NCBI GenBank assembly: GCA_009829735.1 | Contig: CM020619.1 | Coordinates: forward strand, 31,940,685-32,004,684 | DNA from: Pyropia yezoensis | Lineage: Eukaryota > Rhodophyta > Bangiophyceae > Bangiales > Bangiaceae | DNA: 64,000 nucleotides | Reading direction: 5' to 3' | In this document: piece after piece, positions 10,605 through 21,425 of the stretch | Layout: each line of letters begins with the position of its first letter | Numbering within the stretch: the first letter of the stretch is position 1 | The notes under the pieces: generated by a model | Database searches by the model: none | The model's input: the letters and a program-made list of their open reading frames with translations, nothing else | What the model was told of the DNA's origin: nothing | Made by a program: the position numbers and the translations under genes

Positions 10605-12004
10605 GGCCAGATGGTGCTCCACAGCAAGGAGGGAGAGGGGGGGGCGAATGGGGGGACGGGTGAGTGAGTGAAGAGGAGAAAGAGAGGCGGGGCAGAGCAG
10701 CCGCAGTAGGGTTAAGGCGGGATGCGGGCGGTGTCAGTGGGCTCCCTATTGTAAAGTGCGAGATCGCGCCGGGCTGGATTTTGGCTCACCCAACCACAGT
10801 GGGCGCATTCGATGGGCTCGCCGATAGAATTGTCGCAGATAAGAGGAATCTTGTCGACTTGACCAGACCAGCAAAGCCCACGACGGTGGGTCCACAGGAG
10901 GCGCGGCAATTCAGTCGCTCGCCTCCGTCACAGCCATCGCCACGCAACCACTTGGACGTGGAGGGGGGGACTGGGGCGTGCACATCGGATATAACGCACG
11001 TAGGCTCCGGTCCTCGTGCAATACATGGCGTTCGGAAGAGAAAAAAAGAGTCGCTCGGGGAGGCCAGATCGCAGCTCACGGCCCTGTAGAGTGGTCGACT
11101 GTCTTGAGAATGGTCGACACAAGGTACAGACGGGGTACTACCGCCTGCCTGCCTCGCGCCCGCGGGGCGCGGTATTGGGCAGGGCAGCGCGCTCCCCTGC
11201 CCAATGGGAGTGCCCGGCGGCAGCGAGCTGGCCGAGCGTTGAACCGCGGGCCTCCCTTGGTAGGAATTTTCCACCGCCTCGCTCGCGGGACCAGTCTGCA
11301 TCTCCACCGCTTCGCCCGTGGCTGCGGTGCTACATCACAACAAAGAGGGGCGGGGAAGGGAGATCTGGGGGAAGGGAAGAGCTGTGCGCCGATTTTATGT
11401 TTTGCTTTCTGGCCACGGCGCCACCTCCTCGCCGCCTCCCTTTATTAGCTCTCGCGCTCCCGCAGCGTCAGAAGTTGCGATGGGACGGCGATATGCGACG
11501 GCAGCAATGCCGGAGGCCAAAACGTGTGCCCTTAGCAAATTGGCCTCCTCCCCCCTACGGCGCAGACTGCCATCGGTGCACATCGTCCACGGTTCAACGG
11601 CCATCACCGGCTGGAGTGGTGGTTCGAGTATTGCGGTGGCTTCTTCCCGCTGCCGCTGGCGTTGCTGCCGCTTGGCGCCCGGCCCTGCCAAGCATTCGTA
11701 ATGTGTATCTCATGGACTCTGTGGAAGGGTCATGTCGATAGTTATACATATGTCTACATACAGCGATGTGGTGTGCATGCTTCTTTGTTCATGGATGAGT
11801 CGAGTTGGTTAGCCCAGTTCTCATGGGCAAGCCACTCACAACGCACGCGGCGCATCCGCGAGTGCATCTGCCGATGTTCCCACTGAGGAGAAGCTCAAAG
11901 CAAGTACGACAAGAGGCATGCATGAAGCGTGGGAACATAAATAACAAGCAAATAGTGCAAGAACAGAGCATAAAACAACAGCACGAGCCGATAAGGCAGT
12001 CACT
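10605..12004. other. Intergenic region between PAGM and zinc-finger genes
   Basis: This region upstream of the PAGM gene and downstream of the zinc-finger gene has mixed composition and becomes AT-richer near 11700-12000. I see no credible coding sequence; the open frames at 10664-11741 lack domains and overlap each other in several frames. It contains the hairpin at 11174-11205. The PAGM promoter should lie in its left part. Confidence 0.4.
11174..11205. repeat. 11-bp perfect inverted repeat (hairpin)
   Basis: ATTGGGCAGGG and CCCTGCCCAAT are perfect 11-bp arms around a 10-base GC-rich loop. Each outer end carries an ATTGG/CCAAT box, so the structure may be a paired CCAAT-type site instead of, or as well as, an RNA hairpin. 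No gene lies close enough to assign it. Confidence 0.45.
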
Positions 12005-13402
12005 CTACGCCAGCGGCGCAGAGATCTGGTGCACTCGTAGCATATGCTTGCGCATGTTGCCTTTCTCCGAAAAGGTACGCTCGCACACTCCACAGCGGTG
12101 TGGCTTGAGGCCAACATGTACGGTGCGGTAATGCTTGGATCTGGTTCCGGCTTGACCGAAAGTCTTGCCGCACTGCTTGCACGCAAACGGGCGGAGCTTT
12201 GCATGAACAGCCGCCTTATGCTTCTTCAGGTCACAGACGCGCTTGAAGCGGTGCTGGCAGAGGGAGCATGCATGTGCACGGGGTGACGCCGCGACGGGAG
12301 CGTCGCTGACGGTGCCGCTTCCTCCGACGCTGCCACTGCCGCGACCGCCACTCGTCTCCTGGGCGTGGCCCTTATTCGCGCACCAAGTCGCCGCGTACAC
12401 GGGCGCCTCCCTTTTCCAGCTGGTAGACTGATCATCGGCGGCATCAAAGAGCTGCTTGCGCGCCTCCCTGTCCGCCAAGGCCCCGCCGTGCTCCTTCTGA
12501 AACGATTGCCGGAGGTTGCCAAAACGGGTCATGCCCACACCATGCGCAGCATAGTCTTCAACACTCTTGGCACGCTCCTGGTGCGCCGGAGGTGGTGGGG
12601 CGGACGACATGACGCCCCGCGGGCATGGTTCGGCCGCTTTCATCTCACGCACCTGGTAAGCGCGCCCATCCTTGACAGCACTCGAGCCGGCAATGTCGCC
12701 AAGCACAGTGCTCCAGAATTGGCGCCTCTGCCGCACGTACTCAGGTCCAAAGCCCAGTTTTTCTTTGGCAACTGGAGAAGTCATGTCCGGTGGCCCAGCT
12801 TCCTTCTTTTCCGCTTGAGCAGAATGAAGCCGGCCGCAGACGTCACCGCTTGAGTTGATGAAGTTGGGCCGCAGCGACGGCAGCGGCAGTCGAGGTGACA
12901 GCGGCGAAGACGCGGCCCAAGAAAAGTTTCGTGACAGGTTGTCATACCGTGGTTCAGCTGCAGGAAAAGCAGGAATTGGCTCAAGCGGCTGCGTCCATCG
13001 CGGGTCCCTCTCATCCAGTGTGGGTGGGGGCATCCCCAAGGTTGGCGTTGGTAGCGTCAGAGGCGACGTCGGCAGTCGCCGGGAGATAGGGTCTTCAGAA
13101 GAAGCGGTGGCGTCCAAAAAGGACGGGCGTGCGCTCAAATTTTGCGCCGCGGCCGGCGGCGCCAGCCCAGCCAGGTCCGCCAAGAGGTCTACCCCCGAGA
13201 CCGCGACAACAGCTCTCTGCAGGGGCGGTCCATCTTGAAAGTGAGGCATTCTCTGCCGTTCGTCTGCTGCAGAGGCCGCGACACTCGCGGAGAGGGGGGG
13301 AGAGATAGAAGACGAAGCCGATGCCAGTCGAGCAAAGCCGCAGACGTCTCCGCCTGGGAACGAGAGTGGTGGGAGGAGGACGCGCGGCCGCTCGTTGTAC
13401 AT
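12005..13402 (-). CDS. C2H2 zinc-finger protein with three C-terminal fingers
   Basis: From the first ATG in the open frame (13402, MYNERPRVLLPP) the product is 465 residues; the frame is open further upstream to 13786 but without an ATG. The N-terminal 370 residues are Ser/Pro/Ala-rich and look disordered. Three tandem classical fingers close the protein, each C-x2-C-x12-H-x4-H: residues 379-400, 408-429 and 437-458. The linkers are seven residues long, as in DNA-binding C2H2 arrays (AKLRPFA, VGLKPHR). Fingers two and three contain KTFGQ and RTFSEKG segments typical of sequence-specific factors. A nuclear transcription factor is the likeliest role; target and pathway cannot be read from the sequence. 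The protein ends seven residues after the last finger. Confidence 0.82.
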   Translation of the reverse strand: MYNERPRVLLPPLSFPGGDVCGFARLASASSSISPPLSASVAASAADERQRMPHFQDGPPLQRAVVAVSGVDLLADLAGLAPPAAAQNLSARPSFLDATASSEDPISRRLPTSPLTLPTPTLGMPPPTLDERDPRWTQPLEPIPAFPAAEPRYDNLSRNFSWAASSPLSPRLPLPSLRPNFINSSGDVCGRLHSAQAEKKEAGPPDMTSPVAKEKLGFGPEYVRQRRQFWSTVLGDIAGSSAVKDGRAYQVREMKAAEPCPRGVMSSAPPPPAHQERAKSVEDYAAHGVGMTRFGNLRQSFQKEHGGALADREARKQLFDAADDQSTSWKREAPVYAATWCANKGHAQETSGGRGSGSVGGSGTVSDAPVAASPRAHACSLCQHRFKRVCDLKKHKAAVHAKLRPFACKQCGKTFGQAGTRSKHYRTVHVGLKPHRCGVCERTFSEKGNMRKHMLRVHQISAPLA

Positions 13403-16384
13403 GGTCCTCCCTCCCGAGAGATGTGTGGGCGATGGGAAGGGTCTAGGGCAATGAACCAGCTTGCACTCAGGGGAGAAGAGAGAGGCACGATCCCGCTCAG
13501 CGCATGCGTGCAACCGACGACGCTGGTCTGCCGCCTTAACGCGTTTAGAAAAGAGCCCAGCCGCGTTGTGAGCGGTTTGAAATTGTGAGGCGGGTGCGGT
13601 CGGGTGTGAGGCTGCGGTGCGCCCAGGACAGAAGCAACGGCCGCGGCCGCGTGCCGACGCGTCTGACCAAGCGAAGAAACACAGCCCGTGCCACGCAGGG
13701 CAGCCGTGCAGGCTGTGTGCGGTCGGGCTCACAGCCGCCGCGTCGGCCACGGTTCCCGTGGTCCCTGGGTGCGGAGACTCCCACAACAGGGGATGCGCAG
13801 AGGCAGCAGGGTGGCTCTTTTTCGGGTGTCGGCCGGGCGTGTGCCCCCGCCCCGGCGATCCCCGGGCTGCCGGTCAGGCGGAACTGACACTGTCGCCCGA
13901 TCAGCCACACACGGCGCACGCGCGTCGGCACGGGTGTGGCGCCGGCCGACGCACCCGCCAGAGGGGCACGGTCGCCACGCCCTGCACGGGGGAGTCTCCG
14001 CCACTACCCGTGTGTGGTGGCCGTCCCCGTGGTGGCGCGGGAAAAATATCTGTTGGAATTGGGAGCCTGCCCACGTGCTGCGCGGCGGGGCTACGCCTGC
14101 ACCCTCTCTGCCCCCTCCTTCCCCGACAGTGGCCTTGAAAAAACAAAGTAGACAGCACCCCCGCCGACACGCCCGGGAGCGTCCACGGCACACACCCGGA
14201 AGCAAGAGCGGTCCCGTCCCCCCTCAGATGAGCTCCTCGAAAGACCCGACGGGGGTGATGAGGTGGGTGCGTTCTCGCCAGCCCTACGGGCAAGCCAATC
14301 AGCCCCCCTGCCCGGGATGGCGCCACCGCCACGACCAGCCCCCCGCAGCCCTTCCTCGTTCACGCCCTGCGCTACCCACCTGTCGTCCCCACCACCTCTC
14401 TCGCAGCCTCCAAACGGGGCTGCGCCCAACACCCTCGCGACTCGCCCCTGCGCGCTGGCTGCAACGATATGGTTTGGGGGCGCGCCTGCGGGCGTGGCCG
14501 TCGGGCCGCTGACGCAGCGAGGACCCCGGTGGCGTTCCAATTTTTCAAGCACCGAAGTGAGGGGGGCGGCGGCGAACCTCGGCTGGCTCGCGTTCCTCCA
14601 CCGCCGTCGCTGTCCTGGGGTGCTGCTGCCCCGCACGGGGGTGGTGCGCCCCCAGGTGTGTGCTATGTCCCGGCCACCGTGGCCGGCCAGAGCAGACGGT
14701 CGAGCACCGCCGGGGAATTGCGTTCTCGGTGGGTCCGACTGACTACTTTCGGGTGAGCAATTTCTCCACAAGTCTGTCGTCGGCCCGTGGCAATGCCAAT
14801 GGTACTCTCCAGTGGACTGGCGGTGGATGCCAGCTGGGGCCACGGAGACGAGAGGGACGTGTCGCCGCCCCTGCCAAAGGCGAGACGGTCGAGGCCATCC
14901 CGTTCTGGCAACGCCGCGGCATCCCGCGCGACCCGTTGCCGCGTGACGATTTTGTCCCGTCGTTATGTTGGCACGCCACGCCGACGTCTGATCTCGTTTC
15001 TCCTTATCCCGTTGACTTTTTCCCACGCGGATGGGGGCGAAGCAATGGACCAGGAGACGAGCTGTACTGCTCAGCGCGCGCCAGATAGCGGCCAAAGTCG
15101 TCAGGGACGGTCTATCATGGTCGGGGGCCCCTTCCGCGCTATGAACCGCGCGGCCGCACACGACTGGATGCACCGCAGCAAAATGCTTCCCTGTGTGGAC
15201 GACAGTCGGGGCTGGCCTGAAAATGATTGAAAATGAGTGTCTCGGAATAATGAATCCCATGATAGGCTGGATTTTGAGCAGACGCTGTGGAATCCCGACA
15301 CGGACACGCACCGGTGCGCCCTCTCGTCGACCCCGTGGACGGCGCTCGCACCGAGACAAGCAGCCCCACCGCCGCTGGTGTGCCTCGGCGCATCCCTTCT
15401 TGGGAACCGGGCAAGGGGATATGTGCAACGGGGCGAACCGCGCCGCACAGACCAGCGACGGGTGTGGGAGGGGTGGCTCCCGGCGGCGGCCATGCTGCCC
15501 GCACCCGCTCCCAGCGTGGCGGACGCGCATGGCGGGCACGGTAGTGGTCGTGTCAACTCAGTGCACCGGGTTGACACGACCTGGTCATGTCAATTCAATG
15601 CATTAAATTTAGGTTGACAAGACCATGCTGTTTGCGCTTCGAGCGGCGGGAGAAGCAGGGGCGCGGGGGGGGGGGCACGCCCAGTTAAGAGGGCCTGTTG
15701 ACGGTCATCTGGCTTCGTGCCCCCGGGAAGCAGAGTGAAGCACAGACGATAGACACAAGAAAAACTGTGCGTAAACAAGAGGAGCCCATAGCGCATCTGA
15801 TGGTGTTTGGCACGGGCGTCTCTTTCCAGTCAGCCTGGCCTCAGGTGCCTTTTTGTGTCTCTCTTGCGCGGCCTTCCGCGTTCTCTCTGGGCGTTGCCGA
15901 GGGTTTTCAACCAATGAGATGTGTGTATTTTCACCCAGGCGACCGCTCTCAACTGGGCGTCGGGGGGGGGGGTGGGAAATCCGGTCCGCCGCTGCTCCCG
16001 CGGTCGCCGCGCCCTCTGTTTGGACACGGGCGCGGCGGGGCGTCACGCCCCCTCCGCGCAGCGGCGGCAACGCGACTTGCTGCGGGGCACGCAGCGGCGC
16101 CCAGCCGGGCAGACACGCATCGGCAGTCACTCGTAGCGGTCGTGGCAGCCACGGGCCGGTCCCTCCCGCCCACGGGCGATACGCTTTCCAGGCCTATGTG
16201 CACCCACCTATCCCCCCCCACCACACAGGTGGGTTCCGCCCCTCGAGGTCACTAGACCCCAGACGGTCGATCTCCCCCGCACCCTCCTTCTTCGCCCCCG
16301 TTGCCCTCTCCCCCACCCCCCCGACCCCCATCCCCCCGACCCCCCCCCCCCCCCGCTCCTCCAGGCCGACGGTGGGATTGTCGC
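13403..16384. other. Long intergenic region without a recognisable gene
   Basis: The 5' region of the zinc-finger gene is at the left. Several frames of 100-480 codons are open on both strands (the longest spans about 14091-15539, minus) but they overlap one another, have high Arg/Pro/Gly content and no domain or motif I recognise. The only ordered structure I can support is the tandem hairpin pair at 15547-15624. A C/T-rich tract at 16280-16360 lies just beyond the 3' end of the reductase gene. Confidence 0.4.
15547..15624. repeat. Two tandem, related hairpins
   Basis: Hairpin 1 (15547-15580) has perfect 11-bp arms GTCGTGTCAAC and GTTGACACGAC. Hairpin 2 (15583-15624) has arms GGTCATGTCAA and TTGACAAGACC with one mismatch. 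The two units align to each other through arms and part of the loop (CTCAGTGCA versus TTCAATGCA), so one unit was duplicated and then diverged. The region immediately around is not coding. Confidence 0.55.
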
Positions 16385-17452
16385 TCAATCGAGCGACGGC
16401 AGGTTCCCCAACTCGGCCTGCGCCCGGACCGTATCGATAACCGTGTCACGCCACGGGCGGTAGGTGACACCCAGCTCCTTGACCGACGGGGTGTTGTCGT
16501 ACACGGCCGGGTTGCCCAGCAGCCCCCGGACCAGGACGCCCTGGTCGCCTGGTATCAGGCGGGCCAAAACCTGCATGAGGGTCCCCCCAATGGGGCCCGT
16601 TGCGTCGACCGTCGGGAGCTTGTACCCCCGCTCCCGCGTGCACCCCGCCGACCGCAGGGTGGCGACAATGTCCTTCATGGCCACCTCCGTGTCAGAGCAG
16701 ATGTAGCGGGCGCCCGCCACGCCACGCGAAGCAGCAGCCAGGTGGGTAGCCGCCACGTCCCGCACGTCGACGATGCCTACGGCCATGTCGAGGATGGCCG
16801 GGGAGGCCCCCGTGCACGGCCCCACCACAAACGACTCGACGCTGGTATTGATGGGCGACGCGGACAGGGCGGGCCCAATCACCGCCGACGGGTTGACAAC
16901 GACCAGGTCCCACGGCCGCGGCTCGGCGGCCATAAACGCGTGCGCCGCCCGCTCGGCAAGGACCTTGGAGTAGTAGTAGGGCAGCCGCCGCAGGCTGCTC
17001 GTTTCGTTCCAGTCGGCGCCCGTAAAGACGCGGCCACGCCCCCCCGCGTCGGTGATGGCGGCGACCGAGGACGTCAGCACCACCCGGCGGAGGCCCGGCC
17101 CGGCGGCGACCGCACAGCTGTGGAGGACCGAGCGGGTGCCCCGGAGGGCGGGGTCCACCAGCTCCCGCTGCGCGTCCGCCACCCCAAACGCGTACGGCGA
17201 CGCCGAGTGGTAGACGACGGTGCAGCCAGCCACGGCAGCGTCAAACGCCCCCGGCGGGTGCAGCAGGTCTGCAGAGAAGAGGCGGAGGCGGGTGGCGGCG
17301 CCGGGGAGGGAGGTGAGGTGGGCCGTCTTGGCCGCCGCCCCCGCGTCCCGGACGGTGCCGTGGACGGTGGCGCCCGTGGCGAGCAGGGCGCGCACCAGGT
17401 GGGCACCGATAAAGCCGCTGGCGCCCGTGACACAGACCGTCTCACCGGTCAT
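16385..17452 (-). CDS. NAD(P)-dependent reductase/epimerase, dihydroflavonol-4-reductase-like extended SDR
   Basis: The 355-residue protein starts at the ATG at 17452 (MTGETVCVTG). Residues 9-16 are TGASGFIG, the extended-SDR Rossmann nucleotide-binding motif. The family catalytic elements follow: the serine strand VVLTSSVAAIT near residue 125 and Y159-x3-K163 within PYYYSK. VVNPSAVIGP and DVRDVAATHLAA are the usual substrate-side motifs of the DFR/cinnamoyl-CoA-reductase/aldehyde-reductase group. These enzymes reduce a carbonyl with NADPH; the substrate here cannot be inferred, and red algae are not known for plant-type flavonoid synthesis. The protein is single-exon and of normal family length with no leader, suggesting the cytosol. 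Confidence 0.9.
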   Translation of the reverse strand: MTGETVCVTGASGFIGAHLVRALLATGATVHGTVRDAGAAAKTAHLTSLPGAATRLRLFSADLLHPPGAFDAAVAGCTVVYHSASPYAFGVADAQRELVDPALRGTRSVLHSCAVAAGPGLRRVVLTSSVAAITDAGGRGRVFTGADWNETSSLRRLPYYYSKVLAERAAHAFMAAEPRPWDLVVVNPSAVIGPALSASPINTSVESFVVGPCTGASPAILDMAVGIVDVRDVAATHLAAASRGVAGARYICSDTEVAMKDIVATLRSAGCTRERGYKLPTVDATGPIGGTLMQVLARLIPGDQGVLVRGLLGNPAVYDNTPSVKELGVTYRPWRDTVIDTVRAQAELGNLPSLD

Positions 17453-19057
17453 GGCTGACGGGGGTGGGGGGGGGCGGGGGGGCGAGGTGTGCACGGGGTG
17501 GGAGGGGGGGAGTTTGGGGGGGGGGGGGGGATGGACGGGAGTGGGGAAGCACCACGTGTGGAGTGCCGTGGGGGTCAAGATGCGGGACACCAGGCATAGA
17601 GCTCCAAGGGGGCAGGCGAGTCGCGTGGCCGCGAGCACCTGCGACCCACAACTGTCGGTTGGTCGGGCGGGCGGCGGCGGCAGGCCGCTGGAGGGTGGGG
17701 CGCCACCGTGCAAACCCCTCGGCGGGTAAGCTATCTACATACGTCCCGGCCTGGCGCGGCCCGTCCATAGATCTGTTTGGCGGCCTTGATCCGCCTCCCG
17801 AGAGATGGAATGAGATGGAACACTGCTGGCCTCTTGGTCCCCCCACTCGGTCCAACGAGGGACCACCCAACGGTCACGGCCCAACCAAAGGAGAGCAACT
17901 CGACAGATAAAATGGATCATGTGGGTGCTCATCATTCAACAGCTCAGTCCTCCTCCACACCCTCCCCCCCCCCCCCCCCCTTGTTCCTCCACACCCCCCC
18001 CCCCCCCCCCCTTGTTCCCCCGCCCTGTCCCCCCCCCCCCTTGTTCCCCCGCCCTGTCCCCCCCCCCTTGTTCCCCCGCCCTGTCCCCCCCCCCCTTGTT
18101 CCCCCCCCCTGTCCTCTCCCCCCCTTGTTCCCCCGCCCTGTCCCCCCCGCCCCCCTTGTTCCCCCGCCCTGTCCCCCCCCCCCCCCCACACCCCCCCCCC
18201 CCCCCCTGCCCAGAAAGCACATGTCGCTGGCGGCGGCGGCGCCCCGCCGTGGGAGCGGCGCCCCACCGCTGGCCGCGCCGCGGCCGCCGCCGCGGCCGCG
18301 TTGCCCCCGCGCTGCGCTAGCCGCCCGTGCCTGTGCCACGGCGGCCTGGCGGCTGGGGCGCCCCCCCACACCGTCGTCCGCGCACCCGTCCCCGCCGTCG
18401 CCACGGCGGCCGCCGACAGGCGGGTGGGCGAGCCAGACGGCGGGCGCGCCGGCAAGCGGCGCCGCCAAAAAGGGCGCCGACGCCAGCGCGGGGGGGGTGG
18501 GGGTGCCCCTCGCCGACGGGCGGGGGCCCGCCGCTCCATTTGGCCACTGGGAGACGGGGCGACGACGCTGGCGTGGAGGGCGTCACCATTGGCCCCGCCC
18601 CACCTGTCCGTGGCCCCCGCCCTGCCCGTTCACCTCCCCGGGGGGGGTTCATGGCCGCCACGGAGCCGTTGCCGCCCCGCACGAAAACCATAGACACCGC
18701 AGCGGCAGCACCGCGCGGGGGCTGTACGCGCCGCCCCCCCCCCCCCCCCCTCGTCTCCCCCCTACACACCCCCTCCGCCTCCGCGGCCTCCATCAAAAAA
18801 AAACTTTCAGCAACCTGCGCTCCTGCTAGAAAGATGGGAGAACGTCTTTGCCACGCTGACGCATCATGTCCCACGCGGCACGATCAGGACGAAGGGTGCC
18901 CATCACGCGTCGTAGACGGCCAAAAAAAAAAAGAAAAAGTAACGGACTGGAAGACGGACGGAACGGAAGAAAAAGGGTTATGTGTGCATGCGCGCAGACG
19001 CGCCCCCCCGGCCACCAGGCCCCCCTTTCTCCCTCCCTCCCGGCCACCCTCCCCCCC
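17453..19057. other. Spacer with C-rich minisatellite and weak open frames
   Basis: The region upstream of the reductase gene and downstream of the PPR gene contains a C-rich minisatellite (17957-18210). A plus-strand frame starting at an ATG at 18222 (MSLAAAAPRRGSGAPP) has a leader-like Ala/Arg/Pro composition and runs to about 18829, but shows no domain, and the opposite strand is equally open. It could be a first exon or chance, so I do not call it a gene. C runs at 18736-18749 and A runs at 18797-18805 and 18920-18931 flank it. Confidence 0.35.
17957..18210. repeat. C-rich minisatellite
   Basis: About eight imperfect units of a C run followed by TTGTTCCCCCGCCCTGT, of variable length because the C runs differ (7-15 C). 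The strand asymmetry (all C on the plus strand) continues throughout. Unit number and run length are probably unreliable in the assembly. Confidence 0.8.
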
Positions 19058-21425
19058 TCACTCGTCTGACGCTTCGTACGCATGGAGCAAACTCGCAAAG
19101 CGGGTAAAGCCGCCCCGCTTCTTGCACTCGCGCAGCAGCCGGCTTTGCCTGGAAGAGTCGATCGGCACCTCGGCGGCCGTCATCTCGCGGAGCAGCTCGA
19201 GGGCGGCCGCCTCGTCGTCGGCCCATATGTCGCACTCAAGCAGCCACGTCCACGTGCGGGTGCGGACGTAAAATCCCGCGCCGAGCATCTCGTGGAGGAG
19301 CGACCGCGCATTGGTGCGGTCCCCGCTGCCAAGACACGCGTTGATGACCGCGTAGTAGGTACGCTCTTCCAGGGCGTAGCCGCCCTCGCGGATGGCATCA
19401 AACAGCTCCACCGCCCGCGCGGCGTTTCCCGACCGGCCAAAGCCCTTGATGAGGCTGGTAAAGGTAATCACGTCGGGGTGCAGGCCGACCGACATCATCT
19501 CGTCAAAGTAGGCCGACGCGCCGTCCATGTCCCCCCGGTGCGCACACGCATCGATCATGGTGTTGTAGGTAACCTTTGTCGGCGTGACCGTCACTTTCAT
19601 CTCGGCAAACATGGCAACGGCCTCGTCAAAGCGCTGGGAGCGGGCGAGCGTTTTCAGAAGAGTGTTGTAGGTGGGTGCGCCGGGACGCACGTTCGCCAGG
19701 CGCATCATCTCCACGGTCTTTTCCAGTGCCTTAAAGTTCTTGGCGCGGGCGCCTGGGTGAAGGGCAAGAAAACGCAAGGAGACAACAGATACGAACAGAG
19801 AAAAGCAGAGCGGCGCACGATGACGAAACCGGGGAGCAGGTCAGTACAGGTCGGCAGCACAGGAACCATGCCCCAAGCACCGCGCGAAAAGACGGCAAGG
19901 ACGCAAAGACCGACGCTGCGCCGGCATGGCGGCGTGGATGCGAAACATGCATCCTGTCAAACCGGGACGCCCACCAGCCCCCCTCCCCCCCATTGTGTTG
20001 CTACCGCCCAGCCTGGACCGCTTTCCACCAATCGCAGCAGCAGGGCACCCCCCGTCCCCACGTACAGCAGTCAAGAGCAATGTTGAACGTCGTCTCATCT
20101 GGCTCCAACCCAGCCTCACGCAGCTGGCTGATCAGCGTCATCGCCCGCGGCACGTTTGCCTCCCGCGAGTACCCGCTGAGCAACGTGTTGTACAGCACCA
20201 CGTGCGGTCGCCGCCCTTCGGCCACTATGTCCCGCAGGACACCCTCCGCATCCATAACCCGCCCGGCGCGTACCAGGCTGCTCATCAGCTCGGCGAAGAT
20301 AAACATGTCGGGCACCACCTTGGCACGTTTCATGGCCTTCATGGTGGCCAGCGCGTGGTCCGCGTCCCCCTTGGACCCACAATACTTCATCAACGGCCGG
20401 TACGTGATGACGTTGGCAAGGCCCGTGGCGGCTACGTCTTCCGCCAGCGCCAGGCCGCCTTCAATGTCCCCGTCGGCGGCGAGCAGACTGACCGCCTGGT
20501 TGTAGTTTTGCTGAAACGCGGTCCCCGCCGCGACCATCTCGGCCAGCAGGGCCGCCGCCGCGGCGCCGCCCCCACGGTGAGCCGCGCTCACAAGCTTAGC
20601 ATTGTTCTCCCGCCACAGTGCGCCGGGGCCGTCCAAGTCGCCGCCGCCGCCACTGCCACCCCCGCCACCACCGTCAAAACTGCTGTTGGACCCGTACCGC
20701 CGCGTGCGCCCGCTGTCGGCCGAAGAATAACGGGGGCCACCGGCAGACTGCCGGGCCGACAAGGGGGACCCCCTCGGCGCAAACCCACCGTCGGAGGCGG
20801 CCGAGCCCCCCGCCCTCCGCGACAACGGGACGGCGCCCGCCGCGTGGGCCGGCAGCATGCCATCGGCAGCGGCAGCAGCAGCGGCAGCGGCGGCGGCGGC
20901 GGAGGAACGCCGCCGCCATGGCTGCTGCACGCCGCCGCCTCCACCGCCCCCAGTCGAAGCTACGGGCTGCGGCCGTGACGCACCACCCGCCGCCGGCTGG
21001 GCCACCGTTGAGCGGGCGTCTGGCGCGTCGGGCCCGTCCTCTTGGTCACCCCCACCAGCAGCCGCGGGCGCCCCCGCCGACGCCGTCGCCGTCGAGACAC
21101 CCAGGCGGTTGCCACGGTGGGGCGCCCCCGCCGCTCCCGCCGGTCCTGCCGTCGCCGCTCCTGCCGCCGGCGGTCCGGCGCCGCACCAGTCACGGCCACC
21201 ACGCAAGGGCGGGCCAAGGAGGGCGGAACGGCTGGCGGGTAGACCTGCCGCTGCCGGTGTTGATGCCCGCCGACGACTCACCATTTGAGGCCGGTACGCG
21301 GCAGCGGCGGCGGCCGCGGCGCCACCGCCGCCGCCACCGCTGCCGCTGCTTCCGCCGCCAACGCGGGTGGCCGCCGACGCACCAGCAGCCGCCGCGCAGG
21401 TAGCAAACGCAGGGATGGTCAGCAT
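19058..21425 (-). CDS. P-class pentatricopeptide repeat (PPR) protein, two exons
   Basis: Exon 1 is 21425-20066 and exon 2 is 19752-19058. The 313-bp intron (20065-19753) begins GTACGT and ends CACCCAG, and the split codon joins a TGC exactly inside a PPR repeat (TTFNIALDC then CARAKNF), which confirms the splice. The product is 684 residues. Residues 1 to about 25 (MLTIPAFATCAAAAG) could be an organelle leader; a Gly/Ala/Pro-rich region of about 250 residues follows. The C-terminal half holds about ten 35-residue PPR units, for example VITYRPLMKYCGSKGDADHA, VVLYNTLLSGYSREANVP, APTYNTLLKTLARSQRFD, KVTYNTMIDACAHRGDMD and VITFTSLIKGFGRSGNAA. No E, DYW or SMR domain is present. Such proteins bind plastid or mitochondrial RNA one base per repeat to stabilise, process or help translate it. 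Confidence 0.92.

Noticed and set aside
12005-13786. 593-residue version of the zinc-finger protein
   Set aside because: The frame is open to 13786 but begins without ATG; the first ATG is at 13402, so the 465-residue form is preferred.
14091-15539. 482-codon minus-strand frame
   Set aside because: No domain, no sign of a protein-like hydrophobic pattern, and it overlaps other open frames and the hairpin pair. Treated as chance.
18222-18829. Possible plastid-leader exon, plus strand
   Set aside because: The leader-like start is not followed by any recognisable domain, and the other strand is equally open.
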